Source: Sterolibacterium sp964500605 (GTDB lineage Bacteria > Pseudomonadota > Gammaproteobacteria > Burkholderiales > Rhodocyclaceae). Taken from it: a stretch of DNA of 64,000 nt. The translations under genes and the position numbers were made by a program. A model generated the notes under the pieces. That model did no database searches and was not told where the DNA came from. It was given only the letters and a program-made list of their open reading frames with translations. The stretch spans positions 1 to 64,000 of the forward strand of contig CAZCOS010000005.1 in NCBI GenBank assembly GCA_964500605.1, in the 5' to 3' direction. This document shows positions 1-7,467 of this stretch, one piece after another (the first letter of the stretch is position 1; every line of letters starts with the position of its first letter).

Positions 1-251
1 AGATGGATGAGGTCACGCAGCAAAACGCCGCCCTCGTCGAAGAGGCCGCCGCTGCAGCGGAAAGCCTGGAAGAACAGGCCAATGCCCTGGTCGAATCCGT
101 CGCCATGTTCCGCTTGTCCGAAGGACGCAACCCCGTCGCCACGCAAAAGAACGCCCCTCGCGCCCTGCCCCGTCAGGCCGCAGCCGCGCCGCGCAAACCC
201 GTCCCGCTGGCCCATGTGCAGGACGATATCGAGGAATGGGAGGAGTTCTGA
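1..251 (+). CDS. Methyl-accepting chemotaxis protein, C-terminal end (partial)
   Basis: This is the last ~83 codons of a chemoreceptor whose beginning lies before the window. The segment begins with MDEVTQQNAALVEEAAAAAE, the end of the hairpin that contacts CheA and CheW, followed by the descending coiled-coil strand and an Ala/Pro-rich, positively charged tail. The last residues, DDIEEWEEF, form an acidic tail; such C-terminal tails can be tethers for adaptation enzymes, but the classic NWETF pentapeptide is only loosely matched. The ligand-binding and membrane part is not visible, so the signal sensed cannot be inferred. Confidence 0.9.
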   Translation, partial: MDEVTQQNAALVEEAAAAAESLEEQANALVESVAMFRLSEGRNPVATQKNAPRALPRQAAAAPRKPVPLAHVQDDIEEWEEF

Positions 252-301
252 ACGGCGTTCTTGCAGTAGAATGCCCCGTTCGGTGAATCTCTCACCCCCA
301 C

Positions 302-378
302 GCGCCCGTAGCTCAGTTGGATAGAGTACTGCCCTCCGAAGGCAGGGGTCGGACGTTCGAATCGTCTCGGGCGCGCCA
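302..378 (+). tRNA. tRNA-Arg (anticodon CCG)
   Basis: The sequence folds as a full cloverleaf. The acceptor GCGCCCG (302-308) pairs with CGGGCGC (368-374), followed by the discriminator G and an encoded CCA (376-378). The anticodon stem CTGCC/GGCAG encloses the loop CTCCGAA, giving anticodon CCG, which reads the arginine codon CGG. The T-loop TTCGAAT is canonical. Confidence 0.95.
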
Positions 379-388
379 GTTATCATTC

Positions 389-425
389 AAGAGCGGCAGC
401 CACTCGGCTCGCCGCTCTTCTTTTG
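389..425 (+). terminator. Intrinsic terminator after tRNA-Arg
   Basis: AAGAGCGGC (389-397) and GCCGCTCTT (411-419) form a 9-bp stem with a 13-nt loop, followed by CTTTTG. It sits 10 bp after the tRNA 3' end and faces the convergent oxidoreductase gene ending at 488. Confidence 0.75.
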
Positions 426-487
426 TCACAGGTTCGGGCGTGTGGCCTGGTCGCCGTGCGGTATTGCGCCAGGCCGCCATCCTTTCT

Positions 488-1390
488 TCAGACAAACTTT
501 GAAATCACCTGATCCGCGTATTTCCGGATGGCGTCTTTCTTCATCTGCAAGGTGGGTTGCTGCTGCATGATCTTGCCAACACCTTCTTCGGCGGCCATGC
601 CCGGGATGGCCCAGGGGGTGACCTGCAGATCGGTGATGCCCAGGTCTTCGAGCCGTTTGATGTCGTCGATCGTGGTGGCATCCGGGCAATGCAGCATGAT
701 GTCGAAGGCTTCCTTTTCGCGGCCATATTCACGCCGGTAACGGTTGAGCTCATCGACGATGCCGGGGATTTCCGCCTTGTTGTGGATGACGCTCAGCCAG
801 CCGTCGCCCAGCCTGGCCGCCCGTTGCATGGCCGGTGCGGTTGCGCCCCCTACATAGATCGGGATTTTCTTCTTGGGCGTCGGGGCCATGATGACACGGT
901 CGAAATCGATGTATTTGCCGTGGAATTCCTGAAAGCCACCTTGCATCAGCAGGCGGATTGCCTGGATTGCCTCATCCTGCCGCTTGCCGCGCGTTTTCAT
1001 GTCGACGTTGAGCCATTTGAATTCCTCGGGCATCCAGGCCAGGCCCACCCCCAAAGCCACGCGACAGTCGGACACTGCCGCGACGGAGCACAGGCTCTTG
1101 GCTTCGAGCAGCGGCTGGCGGATCGCCAGGCGCAAGACCGAGGGGATGAAACGAATGCGTTTGGTCACGACCGCCATGGCCGTCATCGCCACCCAGGGGT
1201 CGAGCACCGGCATATCGAGCGGCCAGAAGCGCGAACCATCGGGCGTGTAAGGGTAAGGTACGGAAACCTTTTCCGGGAAAAATGGTGCATCGGCGACCTG
1301 GATGCTGTCCCAGCCACAGTCGTCAGCGGTCCGTGCGATTTCCTGATGTTCGCCAGGATCAACCATAAAAAGATGAAATCCGAAACGCAT
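488..1390 (-). CDS. Luciferase-like (LLM class) oxidoreductase, probably F420-dependent type
   Basis: A 300-residue protein of the bacterial luciferase-like (alpha/beta)8 barrel family. It opens with MRFGFHLFMVDPGEHQEIAR and contains the family's ALGVGLAWMPEEF segment near residue 115 and PIYVGGATAPAMQRAARLGD near 190, which form the flavin or F420 phosphate site. Members use reduced FMN or F420H2 as cofactor; which applies here cannot be read from the sequence, although the layout resembles the F420 (TIGR03619-type) branch. The start at 1390 is preferred over upstream in-frame starts because AGGAGGA lies just upstream and the family N-terminus begins there. The substrate is unknown. It is a lone gene between tRNA-Arg and a divergent TonB-family gene. 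Confidence 0.85.
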   Translation of the reverse strand: MRFGFHLFMVDPGEHQEIARTADDCGWDSIQVADAPFFPEKVSVPYPYTPDGSRFWPLDMPVLDPWVAMTAMAVVTKRIRFIPSVLRLAIRQPLLEAKSLCSVAAVSDCRVALGVGLAWMPEEFKWLNVDMKTRGKRQDEAIQAIRLLMQGGFQEFHGKYIDFDRVIMAPTPKKKIPIYVGGATAPAMQRAARLGDGWLSVIHNKAEIPGIVDELNRYRREYGREKEAFDIMLHCPDATTIDDIKRLEDLGITDLQVTPWAIPGMAAEEGVGKIMQQQPTLQMKKDAIRKYADQVISKFV

Positions 1391-1569
1391 GCCTTTTTCC
1401 TCCTGTTGTTTGAATCGGGCCGGGGTGAAGTGGGCGGGATGGGAAGGATGGTGTCGCCCCTGTGAAAATGACTTCGTCTTCGATTCTACTGTCCATACTG
1501 TCCCTTTCGCCCCTTGCCCCAGCATAAACAACGGTGCGTCATCACGCCGAACGGTTAAAATCAACGGCT

Positions 1570-2463
1570 ATGCCTCTTCCTTCCTCTTGGCCCAACCGAC
1601 TTCTGGCTTGCCTGCCCCAGCGATTGACGCTTGCGTCGGCACTGGGAATTTCGCTGCTCGCCCACGCTGTGCTATTGGCCATTCATTTCGACCTGCCGAA
1701 CAAACTAGCCTCCAGCAGCGAAGAAATGCTGGAAGTCGTCCTGGTCAATGCAAAAAGTGCGAAGAAGCCCAAGGATGCGCAAGTTCGCGCCCAATCCAAT
1801 CTGGATGGCGGCGGCAACACCGATAAGGACCTCATCGCCCGTACCCCACTGCCTTCCGATCGGCAGACTCAGCAAAGCGACCAACTTTCCAAGGCACAAA
1901 GAAAAGTGGCTGAATTGGAAGCCTTGCAAAAGCAGCTCCTGACGCAGATCAAGGCTCAAAACCGCCTGAAAAATCTCGAGGCCAATCCGAAATCTGCACC
2001 AGAAAATCATCCCAATACCGCAGAAAACGGGACTCATCTTGCATTGAACGCGCTGGCCATGGCCCGACTACAGGGGCAGATCGACCGCCAGACCGAACAG
2101 TACAACAAACGCCCTCGTAAAAAATTCATCGGCGCACGCGCCACCGAATATCGTTTTGCACAATACGAAGAAGACTGGCGACAGAAAATCGAACGGGTCG
2201 GCAATCTGAATTACCCGGAAGCGGCCAAGGGGAAAATGTATGGAACCCTGGTGCTGACCGTTGAGATTAACGCCGATGGCAGCATCGCCTCTCTGGTCAT
2301 CGACCGTTCCTCGGGCAAGAAAGTGCTCGACGAAGCCGCGCTGCACATCGTCCGCATGGCCGCGCCTTTCCCCGCCTTCCCTCCAAACCTGGCCGACACC
2401 GACATCATCGGCATCACCCGCACATGGTCGTTTACCAACGAAGACCGTTTGCAGGCACGATAA
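1570..2463 (+). CDS. TonB-family energy transducer protein
   Basis: A 297-residue inner-membrane protein. One N-terminal membrane segment (about residues 17-40, LTLASALGISLLAHAVLLAI) is followed by a periplasmic spacer with a coiled coil rich in Q, K and L (about 90-135) and a C-terminal TonB domain (about 205-295, GNLNYPEAAKGKMYGTLVLT onward, ending in the FPAFPPNL segment). TonB proteins pass proton-motive energy from ExbBD to outer-membrane receptors. No exbB or exbD neighbours it, and the spacer is not the usual Pro/Lys repeat, so it is a TonB homologue of unknown partner. The start at 1570 gives the typical short cytoplasmic tail. It lies upstream of aroE on the same strand, with 66 bp between. 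Confidence 0.88.
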   Translation: MPLPSSWPNRLLACLPQRLTLASALGISLLAHAVLLAIHFDLPNKLASSSEEMLEVVLVNAKSAKKPKDAQVRAQSNLDGGGNTDKDLIARTPLPSDRQTQQSDQLSKAQRKVAELEALQKQLLTQIKAQNRLKNLEANPKSAPENHPNTAENGTHLALNALAMARLQGQIDRQTEQYNKRPRKKFIGARATEYRFAQYEEDWRQKIERVGNLNYPEAAKGKMYGTLVLTVEINADGSIASLVIDRSSGKKVLDEAALHIVRMAAPFPAFPPNLADTDIIGITRTWSFTNEDRLQAR

Positions 2464-2529
2464 GGCCACCCTGCGAATTTACTTCGGCCCCATCGCCGCC
2501 CCTCCGCTGTCCTTTCAAAAGCCCTCGCC

Positions 2530-3369
2530 ATGACCGACCGCTACGCTGTTTTCGGCAATCCGATTGCGCACAGCAAATCTCCCTTCATACACCGTCACTT
2601 CGCCGAACAAACCGGGCAAGATTTAAGCTACGGCGCACTGCTCGCCCCGCTTGACGGCTTCCCGTCTGCCGTTCACGACTTCATTGCCCAAGGCGGACGC
2701 GGCGCGAATGTCACCGTTCCTTTCAAAGAAGAAGCCTTTCGGCTGGCCACCCGCCTGACGCCCCGCGCACAGTCCGCCGGGGCGGTCAACACCCTGCGCT
2801 TCGAAACAGGCGAGATATTGGGAGACAACACGGACGGTGCGGGGCTGGTTCAGGACATCACCTGCAATCTGGGGTTGCATCTCGAAGGAAAACGCATCCT
2901 CCTATTGGGCGCGGGCGGTGCAGCGCGCGGGGTCGTCTTACCCCTCCTCCAAAAGCGGCCCGCCAGCCTCCTCATCGCCAACCGTAGCCGCGACAAGGCC
3001 CAGACCCTCGCCCAGCGGGCCTCAGACAACCTCACCCCCCTGCCCGCCATCCCCATCATGGCCTGCGGATTCGACGACTTGCCCAATCAGCCACAGCCTT
3101 TCGATCTGATCATCAACGCAACCTCGGCCGGACTGAGCGATTCCGCTTTACCCCTACCCAACTCGATTTTCGCTTCCGACAGCCTCGCTTATGACATGCT
3201 CTACGGACGCCAGACCGCCTTCATGCAGCAAGCCGAACGAGCGGGGGTGCGCGTCGCCGACGGGTTGGGGATGCTGATCGAACAAGCCGCCGAAGCCTTC
3301 CTCCTTTGGCGCGGCATCCGCCCCGACACGACCGATCTGCTTCAAGAACGCCACAAGGCACGGGCATGA
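2530..3369 (+). CDS. aroE: Shikimate dehydrogenase
   Basis: This enzyme reduces 3-dehydroshikimate to shikimate with NADPH in the aromatic amino acid pathway. The 279-residue length is normal. Visible signatures are the substrate motif GNPIAHSKSP (residues 9-18), the catalytic lysine in NVTVPFKEEAF (about 60-70), NTDGAG near 99 and the dinucleotide-binding GAGGAARGV near 126. The C-terminal half has the DMLYG and GLGMLIEQAAEAF motifs. Its stop codon overlaps the mtgA start by 4 bp (ATGA), a translational coupling arrangement. aroQ, another gene of this pathway, is at 29.6 kb. Confidence 0.97.
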   Translation: MTDRYAVFGNPIAHSKSPFIHRHFAEQTGQDLSYGALLAPLDGFPSAVHDFIAQGGRGANVTVPFKEEAFRLATRLTPRAQSAGAVNTLRFETGEILGDNTDGAGLVQDITCNLGLHLEGKRILLLGAGGAARGVVLPLLQKRPASLLIANRSRDKAQTLAQRASDNLTPLPAIPIMACGFDDLPNQPQPFDLIINATSAGLSDSALPLPNSIFASDSLAYDMLYGRQTAFMQQAERAGVRVADGLGMLIEQAAEAFLLWRGIRPDTTDLLQERHKARA

Positions 3370-4073
3370 AAGCGATCACCTCCCGCTTCTTTCGATGGCT
3401 GCTGCGCGGCCTGCTGGTACTGCTTCTCTTCGTCGTGGCCACACAATTCTGGTATCTGGGCTGGGTCGTCTGGTGGAAATACAGCGACCCGGGCATGACC
3501 CACTTCATGGAAATCCGCCTCGACGAAGCCCGCACCACAAACCCGAAAGCCGAACTCAAACACCAGTGGCGGCCCTATTCCAGAATTTCCAATCACCTGA
3601 AACGCGCCGTCGTCGCCGCCGAAGACGACAAATTCGTCGACCACGAAGGCTTCGATTGGGAGGGCATGCAAAAAGCCCTCGAAAAAAACCAGAAAAAGGG
3701 AAAGATCGTCGCTGGCGGCTCAACCATCTCCCAGCAGCTCGCCAAGAATCTCTTCCTTTCTCCTTCCAAAACACCGCTGCGCAAAGTGCAGGAAGCCGTC
3801 ATCACCCTGATGCTCGAAACCCTCTGGGACAAACAGCGCATCCTTGAGGTCTATCTCAACTCCGTAGAATGGGGCGAATGCCTCTTCGGCGCAGAAGCCG
3901 CTGCAAAGCGTTACTACAACACCTCCGCCAACCAGCTTAGCCTCGAACAAGCTGCCCGCCTCGCCGTCATGCTCCCCGCCCCGCGCCGCTTCGAGAAAAA
4001 CCCCTATTCGGCCTTTCTCAACCGCCGCACCCAGCGCATCCTCAGCCGAATGCAGAATTCGGAAGTTCCCTGA
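3366..4073 (+). CDS. mtgA: Monofunctional biosynthetic peptidoglycan transglycosylase
   Basis: A 235-residue glycosyltransferase family 51 enzyme that polymerises lipid II into glycan strands without a transpeptidase domain. A single N-terminal membrane anchor (about residues 10-36) precedes the catalytic domain. The catalytic glutamate lies in AVVAAEDDKFVDHEGFDW (about 77-95), followed by GGSTISQQLAKNLFL (about 115-130), the second family signature. Length and architecture match MtgA. The start at 3366 is set by the ATGA overlap with aroE, so the two are probably co-transcribed and translationally coupled, a common betaproteobacterial pairing. Confidence 0.96.
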   Translation: MKAITSRFFRWLLRGLLVLLLFVVATQFWYLGWVVWWKYSDPGMTHFMEIRLDEARTTNPKAELKHQWRPYSRISNHLKRAVVAAEDDKFVDHEGFDWEGMQKALEKNQKKGKIVAGGSTISQQLAKNLFLSPSKTPLRKVQEAVITLMLETLWDKQRILEVYLNSVEWGECLFGAEAAAKRYYNTSANQLSLEQAARLAVMLPAPRRFEKNPYSAFLNRRTQRILSRMQNSEVP

Positions 4074-4115
4074 TCCAAAACACCCGCACAACAGACAATC
4101 CCGCTCCAGCCAACA

Positions 4116-4121
4116 TATAAT
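4116..4121 (+). promoter_or_regulatory. Putative -10 box for the tRNA locus
   Basis: TATAAT lies 10 bp before the G that starts the 5' half of the split tRNA at 4132, the spacing expected for a stable-RNA promoter. No convincing -35 TTGACA is present upstream. With the original tRNA gene disrupted, this promoter would now read into the intact tRNA at 4197. Confidence 0.5.
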
Positions 4122-4131
4122 CCCTCTTCTC

Positions 4132-4180
4132 GGGCCTCTAGCTCATGCTTGGTTAGAGCAGCGGACTCATAATCCTTTGG
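4132..4180 (+). pseudogene. 5' half of a split CAT-anticodon tRNA (left attachment border)
   Basis: GGGCCTC (acceptor 5' strand), the D-arm GCTC...GAGC and GCGGACTCATAATCC (anticodon arm with CAT) are present, after which the sequence diverges and no T-arm or acceptor 3' strand follows. The missing 3' part is found at 7921-7968: its GGGGCCC pairs with this GGGCCTC (one T-G pair). The segment shared with the right half, GGACTCATAATCC plus TTGG with one mismatch (4163-4180 and 7921-7938), marks the recombination core. Confidence 0.85.
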
Positions 4181-4196
4181 AGGAAGTAAAAGTTTC

Positions 4197-4273
4197 GGGC
4201 CTTTAGCTCAGTTGGTTAGAGCAGGCGACTCATAATCGCTTGGTCGCAGGTTCAAGTCCTGCAAGGCCCACCA
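4197..4273 (+). tRNA. tRNA with CAT anticodon (tRNA-Ile2 or elongator tRNA-Met)
   Basis: A complete cloverleaf: acceptor GGGCCTT (4197-4203) pairs with AAGGCCC (4263-4269), then discriminator A and encoded CCA. The anticodon arm GGCGA/TCGCT encloses CTCATAA, anticodon CAT. The arm closely resembles E. coli ileX, which suggests the lysidine-modified tRNA-Ile2 that reads AUA, but an elongator Met identity cannot be excluded. It stands only 16 bp after the tRNA 5' half at 4132-4180. Confidence 0.93.
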
Positions 4274-4296
4274 CATATTTGCCACTCACCTGGCAT

Positions 4297-4331
4297 AGGG
4301 TTCGCGAGCAATTGCCGCGAACCCTTTTTCT
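4297..4331 (+). terminator. Intrinsic terminator after the intact CAT tRNA
   Basis: AGGGTTCGCG (4297-4306) and CGCGAACCCT (4316-4325) form a perfect 10-bp stem with a 9-nt loop, followed by a T-rich tract. It ends transcription of the tRNA before the convergent integrase gene. Confidence 0.85.
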
Positions 4332-4349
4332 TTTTCTGGCGCCGGGGTG

Positions 4350-4376
4350 ACAACGAAGTGTCAACGGCGATCCAGC
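4350..4376 (+). repeat. Integrase 3'-end repeat, copy 1
   Basis: This 27-bp segment spans the stop codon and last codons of the integrase gene. It recurs with one mismatch at 8040-8066 and in a shorter, more diverged form at 7807-7829. The 4350 and 8040 copies stand at nearly the same distance after a CAT-tRNA 3' end (77 and 72 bp), so they appear to be successive attachment-site or integrase remnants. Confidence 0.7.
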
Positions 4377-5239
4377 AGGCTGAGGGGATTGAGTGCCCGT
4401 GCTTCCTGGAGGTGATCCGGCGCCAGGTGCGCATACCGCATTGTCATCGCGAGGCTGCTGTGCCCCAGGATACGTTGCAAGGCAAGGATGTTGCCGCCGT
4501 TCATCATGAAGTGCGACGCAAAGGTGTGTCGCAAGACGTGGGTAAGCTGGCCGTCGGGCAGTTCGAGGCCCGCCAGATCGACGGCGCGGCGGAAAGCGTT
4601 ATAGGACGGCAAGAAGAGGCGGGAATCGTTTTTCTTGCTCCTATCGAGCAGCGAGGACTCCAGCAGGGCGGGGATCGGCACGCTACGATTCTTGCCGTTC
4701 TTCGTGGCGGTGAAATGCACGACCCCGGCATGGACCTGTGAAGCTTGCAGCCCTTCTGCCTCGCTCCATCGGGCGCCAGTAGCCAGGCAAACTTTGCTCA
4801 CCATCATGGCGTCTTCGCTCGTGGTCTCCAGAGCGGTCAGCAGAGTCCGCACCTGGTCGAGCGTCAGGAATACCAGTTCGCGTTCGACCAGCTTGATTTG
4901 TCGAACCGTGGCCAAAGGGTTGGGCTTGGCCCACTGCCCCATTCGGGCCAGCTCGTTGAACAACGCACGCAGGTAGGCGTGCTCATGATTGACGGTGTTG
5001 CTGCTGATGCCTTCAGCCAAGCGGTCTTTCCGATATTCGGCGAAGGTGTTGGCGCTGAAGATGTCAACGGTTGGATCGCTGAGGGTTTCGGCTATTTGGA
5101 GCAGCCGGCGCTTCCGGTTCTCTCCGTCGCGGAGGGTGGCGCCGTGGTGCTTGAACCAGATATCAATCAGCTCGGATAACCGCCGCGTATCCCTCTTCTT
5201 CGGTTTCCAATCGGGATCGCTGTTGACCTGGGCGGTCAT
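4361..5239 (-). pseudogene. Tyrosine-type site-specific integrase, N-terminally truncated
   Basis: The catalytic domain of a phage integrase is complete: the SAM-like core-binding region (about residues 30-120 from 5239), the first Arg in LATGARWSEAEGL, and the HVLRHTFASHFMMNGG box, then ILGHSSLAMTMRYAH with the nucleophilic Tyr. The family normally has an N-terminal arm-binding domain of about 60 residues. Here that part is missing: upstream of about 5240 the reading frame stays open but only because it runs antisense through the remnant of a phage secretin gene. The gene points toward the CAT tRNA, the usual orientation for an island integrase. It was probably specific for this tRNA; activity now is doubtful. 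Confidence 0.85.
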
Positions 5240-5242
5240 CCT

Positions 5243-5804
5243 TGGCGGTCGCTTGCAGCTCGCGCTGAACGCCGGCACCGTCGCCTCGGGCAACTTCGCC
5301 AGGTTGAAGACTGGAAGCATTGACACCGTGCTGAAGGCGATCAACGGGGACAGTCGTTTCCGTTTCCGCACGCAGCCCTCTCTGCGCCTGGTCGATGGTG
5401 AGCGCGGCCGATTGATGGTCGGTAGCGAGGTTCCGGTGCGCGGTGCGCTCACGTTGTCGAAGGATGGCACGCCGATTCAATCCATTGAGTACAGATCGAG
5501 CGGTCTGGTCCTGACCGTGCAACCTCGCGCCCTCGATGGCAGGTTTACTGCCAACGTCGTGCAGGAAGTTTCGTGCTTCGCAAGCACGAGCACCAGCAAC
5601 ATTGATAGCCCCACTCTCAACAAGCGACAGATAGAGGCCACCGTGGACGCGGAAGATGGAGAGGTCGTGGTGTTGGCTGGCCTCGATGAAGAAAACGTCT
5701 CGGAAGGGGCCTCTGGTCTGTCCTGGCTGCCTTTCAAGACATCGCGCACGTCCAGCAGTCGGAACACCCAGCTATTCGTGTTGCTCGAATTCAAGCGGCT
5801 GTAG
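5243..5804 (+). pseudogene. Filamentous-phage-type secretin (pIV/GspD-like), C-terminal remnant
   Basis: The final ~185 codons of a secretin. From GGRLQLALNAG the reading frame shows features of the secretin C domain: RTQPSLRLVDGERGRLMVGSE, the beta-strand region with VQEVSCF, the terminal RQIEATVDAEDGEVVVLAGL and NTQLFVLLEFKRL. Filamentous (inovirus) phages encode such outer-membrane exit channels. The N-terminal periplasmic domains are absent; sequence before ~5240 is the antisense of the integrase gene. The integrase and secretin thus meet tail-cut to tail-cut, which points to a large deletion of prophage genes. No Zot-like ATPase or coat gene is visible nearby. Confidence 0.75.
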
Positions 5805-5808
5805 CCGG

Positions 5809-5826
5809 ACTTTCGCGCGCGAAAGT
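5809..5826. repeat. 18-bp perfect palindrome, copy 1
   Basis: ACTTTCGCGCGCGAAAGT is self-complementary and starts 4 bp after the secretin stop codon. An identical palindrome follows the next gene at 6098-6115. No T-run follows, so it is not a standard intrinsic terminator; it could be a protein-binding or RNA-processing site. Confidence 0.85.
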
Positions 5827-5845
5827 TTCAGTTCGGGGAGAATGC

Positions 5846-6082
5846 ATGAGGCGAATCACCATCGAGGTTTCGGACGGCACTTTCGCAGCCTTGCGCGAAC
5901 TGGCCAGCGCGTGCAGCGAGGCGGACAAATTGCGACAAGGTTTCACTTCTCACGGAAAACTCACGCCGGCCAAGCTGCTTGCAATGCTGGCAGAGGATGC
6001 GGGAATGGTCATCACCAGGCCTGGATCGTGGGAAGGCGCCAACATGGCTCAGGTTTTCGCCTCGCATGGGTATGAGGTATGA
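5846..6082 (+). CDS. Small hypothetical protein in the phage remnant
   Basis: A 78-residue protein beginning MRRITIEVSDGTFAALRELA, followed by KLTPAKLLAMLAEDAGMVIT and WEGANMAQVFASHGYEV. The first part resembles a short beta strand followed by helices, as in ribbon-helix-helix DNA-binding proteins, but this is only an impression from the pattern. TTCGGGGAGAATGC places a GGAGA Shine-Dalgarno sequence before the ATG. It is bracketed by the two identical 18-bp palindromes. It is probably a cargo gene of the former filamentous prophage; function unknown. Confidence 0.6.
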   Translation: MRRITIEVSDGTFAALRELASACSEADKLRQGFTSHGKLTPAKLLAMLAEDAGMVITRPGSWEGANMAQVFASHGYEV

Positions 6083-6095
6083 ATCGATCGGGAAA

Positions 6096-6117
6096 GGACT
6101 TTCGCGCGCGAAAGTCC
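6096..6117. repeat. 22-bp perfect palindrome containing copy 2 of the 18-bp palindrome
   Basis: The 18-bp core ACTTTCGCGCGCGAAAGT (6098-6115) is identical to that at 5809-5826 and is extended by GG/CC to a 22-bp perfect inverted repeat. It begins 13 bp after the stop codon of the 78-residue gene and ends 15 bp before the convergent small secreted-protein gene. Confidence 0.85.
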
Positions 6118-6132
6118 GCCAACCCTTGACGG

Positions 6133-6411
6133 TTACTTGCAGGCGACGGCGACATAGGTCGCACCACCTCCCATTGGCGATGGAGCCGTCGTCATCGCTG
6201 TAACCTTGTACCCCTTGCTGCCCATCCGAGAAACCCAACCGCCCATGCCATTGAGCGTTGGGTTCTCGAACATTTCGCACGCGGTTTCTGGTGCAGGTTT
6301 GGCGGTTTGGGCGATGGCCTGACTAACGAAGAACGGTTCAGTGTAGGCAACGTGCTCGACAGTAAGCGCCACAATGGCGCCGATGCCGAAGGTCAGAGCG
6401 GGTAGGCGCAT
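6133..6411 (-). CDS. Small secreted or membrane-anchored hypothetical protein
   Basis: A 92-residue protein with a hydrophobic N-terminus (about residues 3-19, LPALTFGIGAIVALTVE) that fits a signal peptide or anchor. The mature part carries CEMFENPTLNGMGGWVSRMG and ends YVAVACK, so there are two cysteines that could pair. GGAGACC lies 6 bp before the ATG at 6411. No family is recognised. Its place between the phage remnant and the toxin-antitoxin pair makes it accessory cargo. Confidence 0.55.
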   Translation of the reverse strand: MRLPALTFGIGAIVALTVEHVAYTEPFFVSQAIAQTAKPAPETACEMFENPTLNGMGGWVSRMGSKGYKVTAMTTAPSPMGGGATYVAVACK

Positions 6412-6694
6412 GAAATGGTCTCCTGATGGTGTATCGTGGGATGCATAGGTTTCCAGGGAGTCGCCGATATGTCAAGTGGGCAGATAGCGGATTGGAAAAA
6501 GCACTGTTTGATGATCTGGTGCAAAGTCCCAAAGAGGCGAAGGAGATTGCACTACGCAGGAGGCGGGAAATGAAAGACAGATGCCACGATGAAGCAATGT
6601 CGTTAACCGCCCTGCTTGGGCAAGCAGTTGAGGCTATGGCAAACTGCGGGGGGGCCCATTCGTGCCGGTTATCGTTGCCAGAATCTCTCCTCGC

Positions 6695-6979
6695 TCAATC
6701 GCGCGTGGGTGGCCACCGCCTGGCCGTATGAACCAAGGTCAAAATCCACGCCGTTTCCCCGTCGATTTCGTACACCAGGCGATAGCTTTCATGCGGGATC
6801 AGCTCGCGGGTGCCGGGTATTTTCCCAGGACGGCCCATCATCGGGTGCACGGCCAATCTAGCTGCCGCGTCACTGAACAGCTCATCCATTCGGGCCGCCG
6901 CACGCGGGTTGTCGGCTGCGATGTAGTCCCACACGTCGGCGCGATCCTGCTGTGCCTCTGGCGTCCAAACGACCCTCAC
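6695..6979 (-). CDS. ParE/RelE-superfamily toxin
   Basis: A 94-residue basic protein with the family's layout: MRVVWTPEAQQDRADVWDYI at the start, then helices with DNPRAAARMDELF, the conserved HPMMGRPGKIPGTRELI stretch, and the strands SYRLVYEIDGETAWILTLVHTARRWP. This pattern is typical of ParE-type toxins that act on gyrase, or of RelE-type mRNA cleavers; the two cannot be separated here. The start codon is GTG at 6979, overlapping the antitoxin stop by 4 bp (GTGA), so the toxin is translated after and coupled to its antitoxin. Confidence 0.85.
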   Translation of the reverse strand: MRVVWTPEAQQDRADVWDYIAADNPRAAARMDELFSDAAARLAVHPMMGRPGKIPGTRELIPHESYRLVYEIDGETAWILTLVHTARRWPPTRD

Positions 6980-7254
6980 GCTTGGTTCGCCACACTGGCG
7001 CGCCGTGCTGCAAATTCGGCTTCAACCTCTTCATTCGGGCGGCCCAGGCCGGCGCGCATTGAGCCCCGGCCGGCCTCAACCTTGCGGCGCAGGAACTCGT
7101 CGTATTCCCGCGACTCGCGCTGGCGTTGAACAAACTCACGCATTAGCTCACGCAGCACTTGCGACGCCGGCCGATGGGCGGCCTCGGCCTCGGCCATGAA
7201 TTCGGCGCGCAGTTCGGGTTCCAGTTTCATCGTGAAAACGGCTTCTTTCGACAT
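6976..7254 (-). CDS. Antitoxin of the ParE/RelE-type pair (ribbon-helix-helix-like)
   Basis: A 92-residue protein starting MSKEAVFTMKLEPELRAEFM, which fits the beta strand and helix of a CopG/Arc-type DNA-binding fold, followed by HRPASQVLRELMREFV and a charged, probably flexible toxin-binding tail (REYDEFLRRKVEAG onward). TAGGAGGT sits 6-7 bp before the ATG at 7254, which fixes this start over one 18 bp upstream. Such antitoxins repress their own promoter, expected just upstream of 7254. It is encoded before the toxin and overlaps it by 4 bp. Confidence 0.82.
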   Translation of the reverse strand: MSKEAVFTMKLEPELRAEFMAEAEAAHRPASQVLRELMREFVQRQRESREYDEFLRRKVEAGRGSMRAGLGRPNEEVEAEFAARRASVANQA

Positions 7255-7467
7255 GATCGTACCTCCTACCATCAGATACTAACCAAGTATAGACGTTCTC
7301 ATTACATCGTGCGACTGCTCCCCGTGATCGAGCAGTCCAGGGGCAGCGGGTCAAGGGACCATGGAATAAATGGATGGGACCCGCGCCGGCGTGCTGTTTG
7401 CCGGCGTGGGGAGGAGCCGTTTATGCCGCGAAAGCCCTTGACGCGATGCGCCTGGAGGATACCCTCC

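Noticed and set aside
557..1465. 302-codon open frame on the plus strand over the luciferase-like gene
   Set aside because: Antisense shadow; the minus-strand protein has the family motifs and a ribosome site.
6426..6731. Possible 101-residue gene beside the toxin
   Set aside because: The frame has plausible helical stretches (SPKEAKEIALRRRREMKD), but no ribosome site, overlaps the toxin gene by 37 bp and the divergent promoter region; not supported enough to list.
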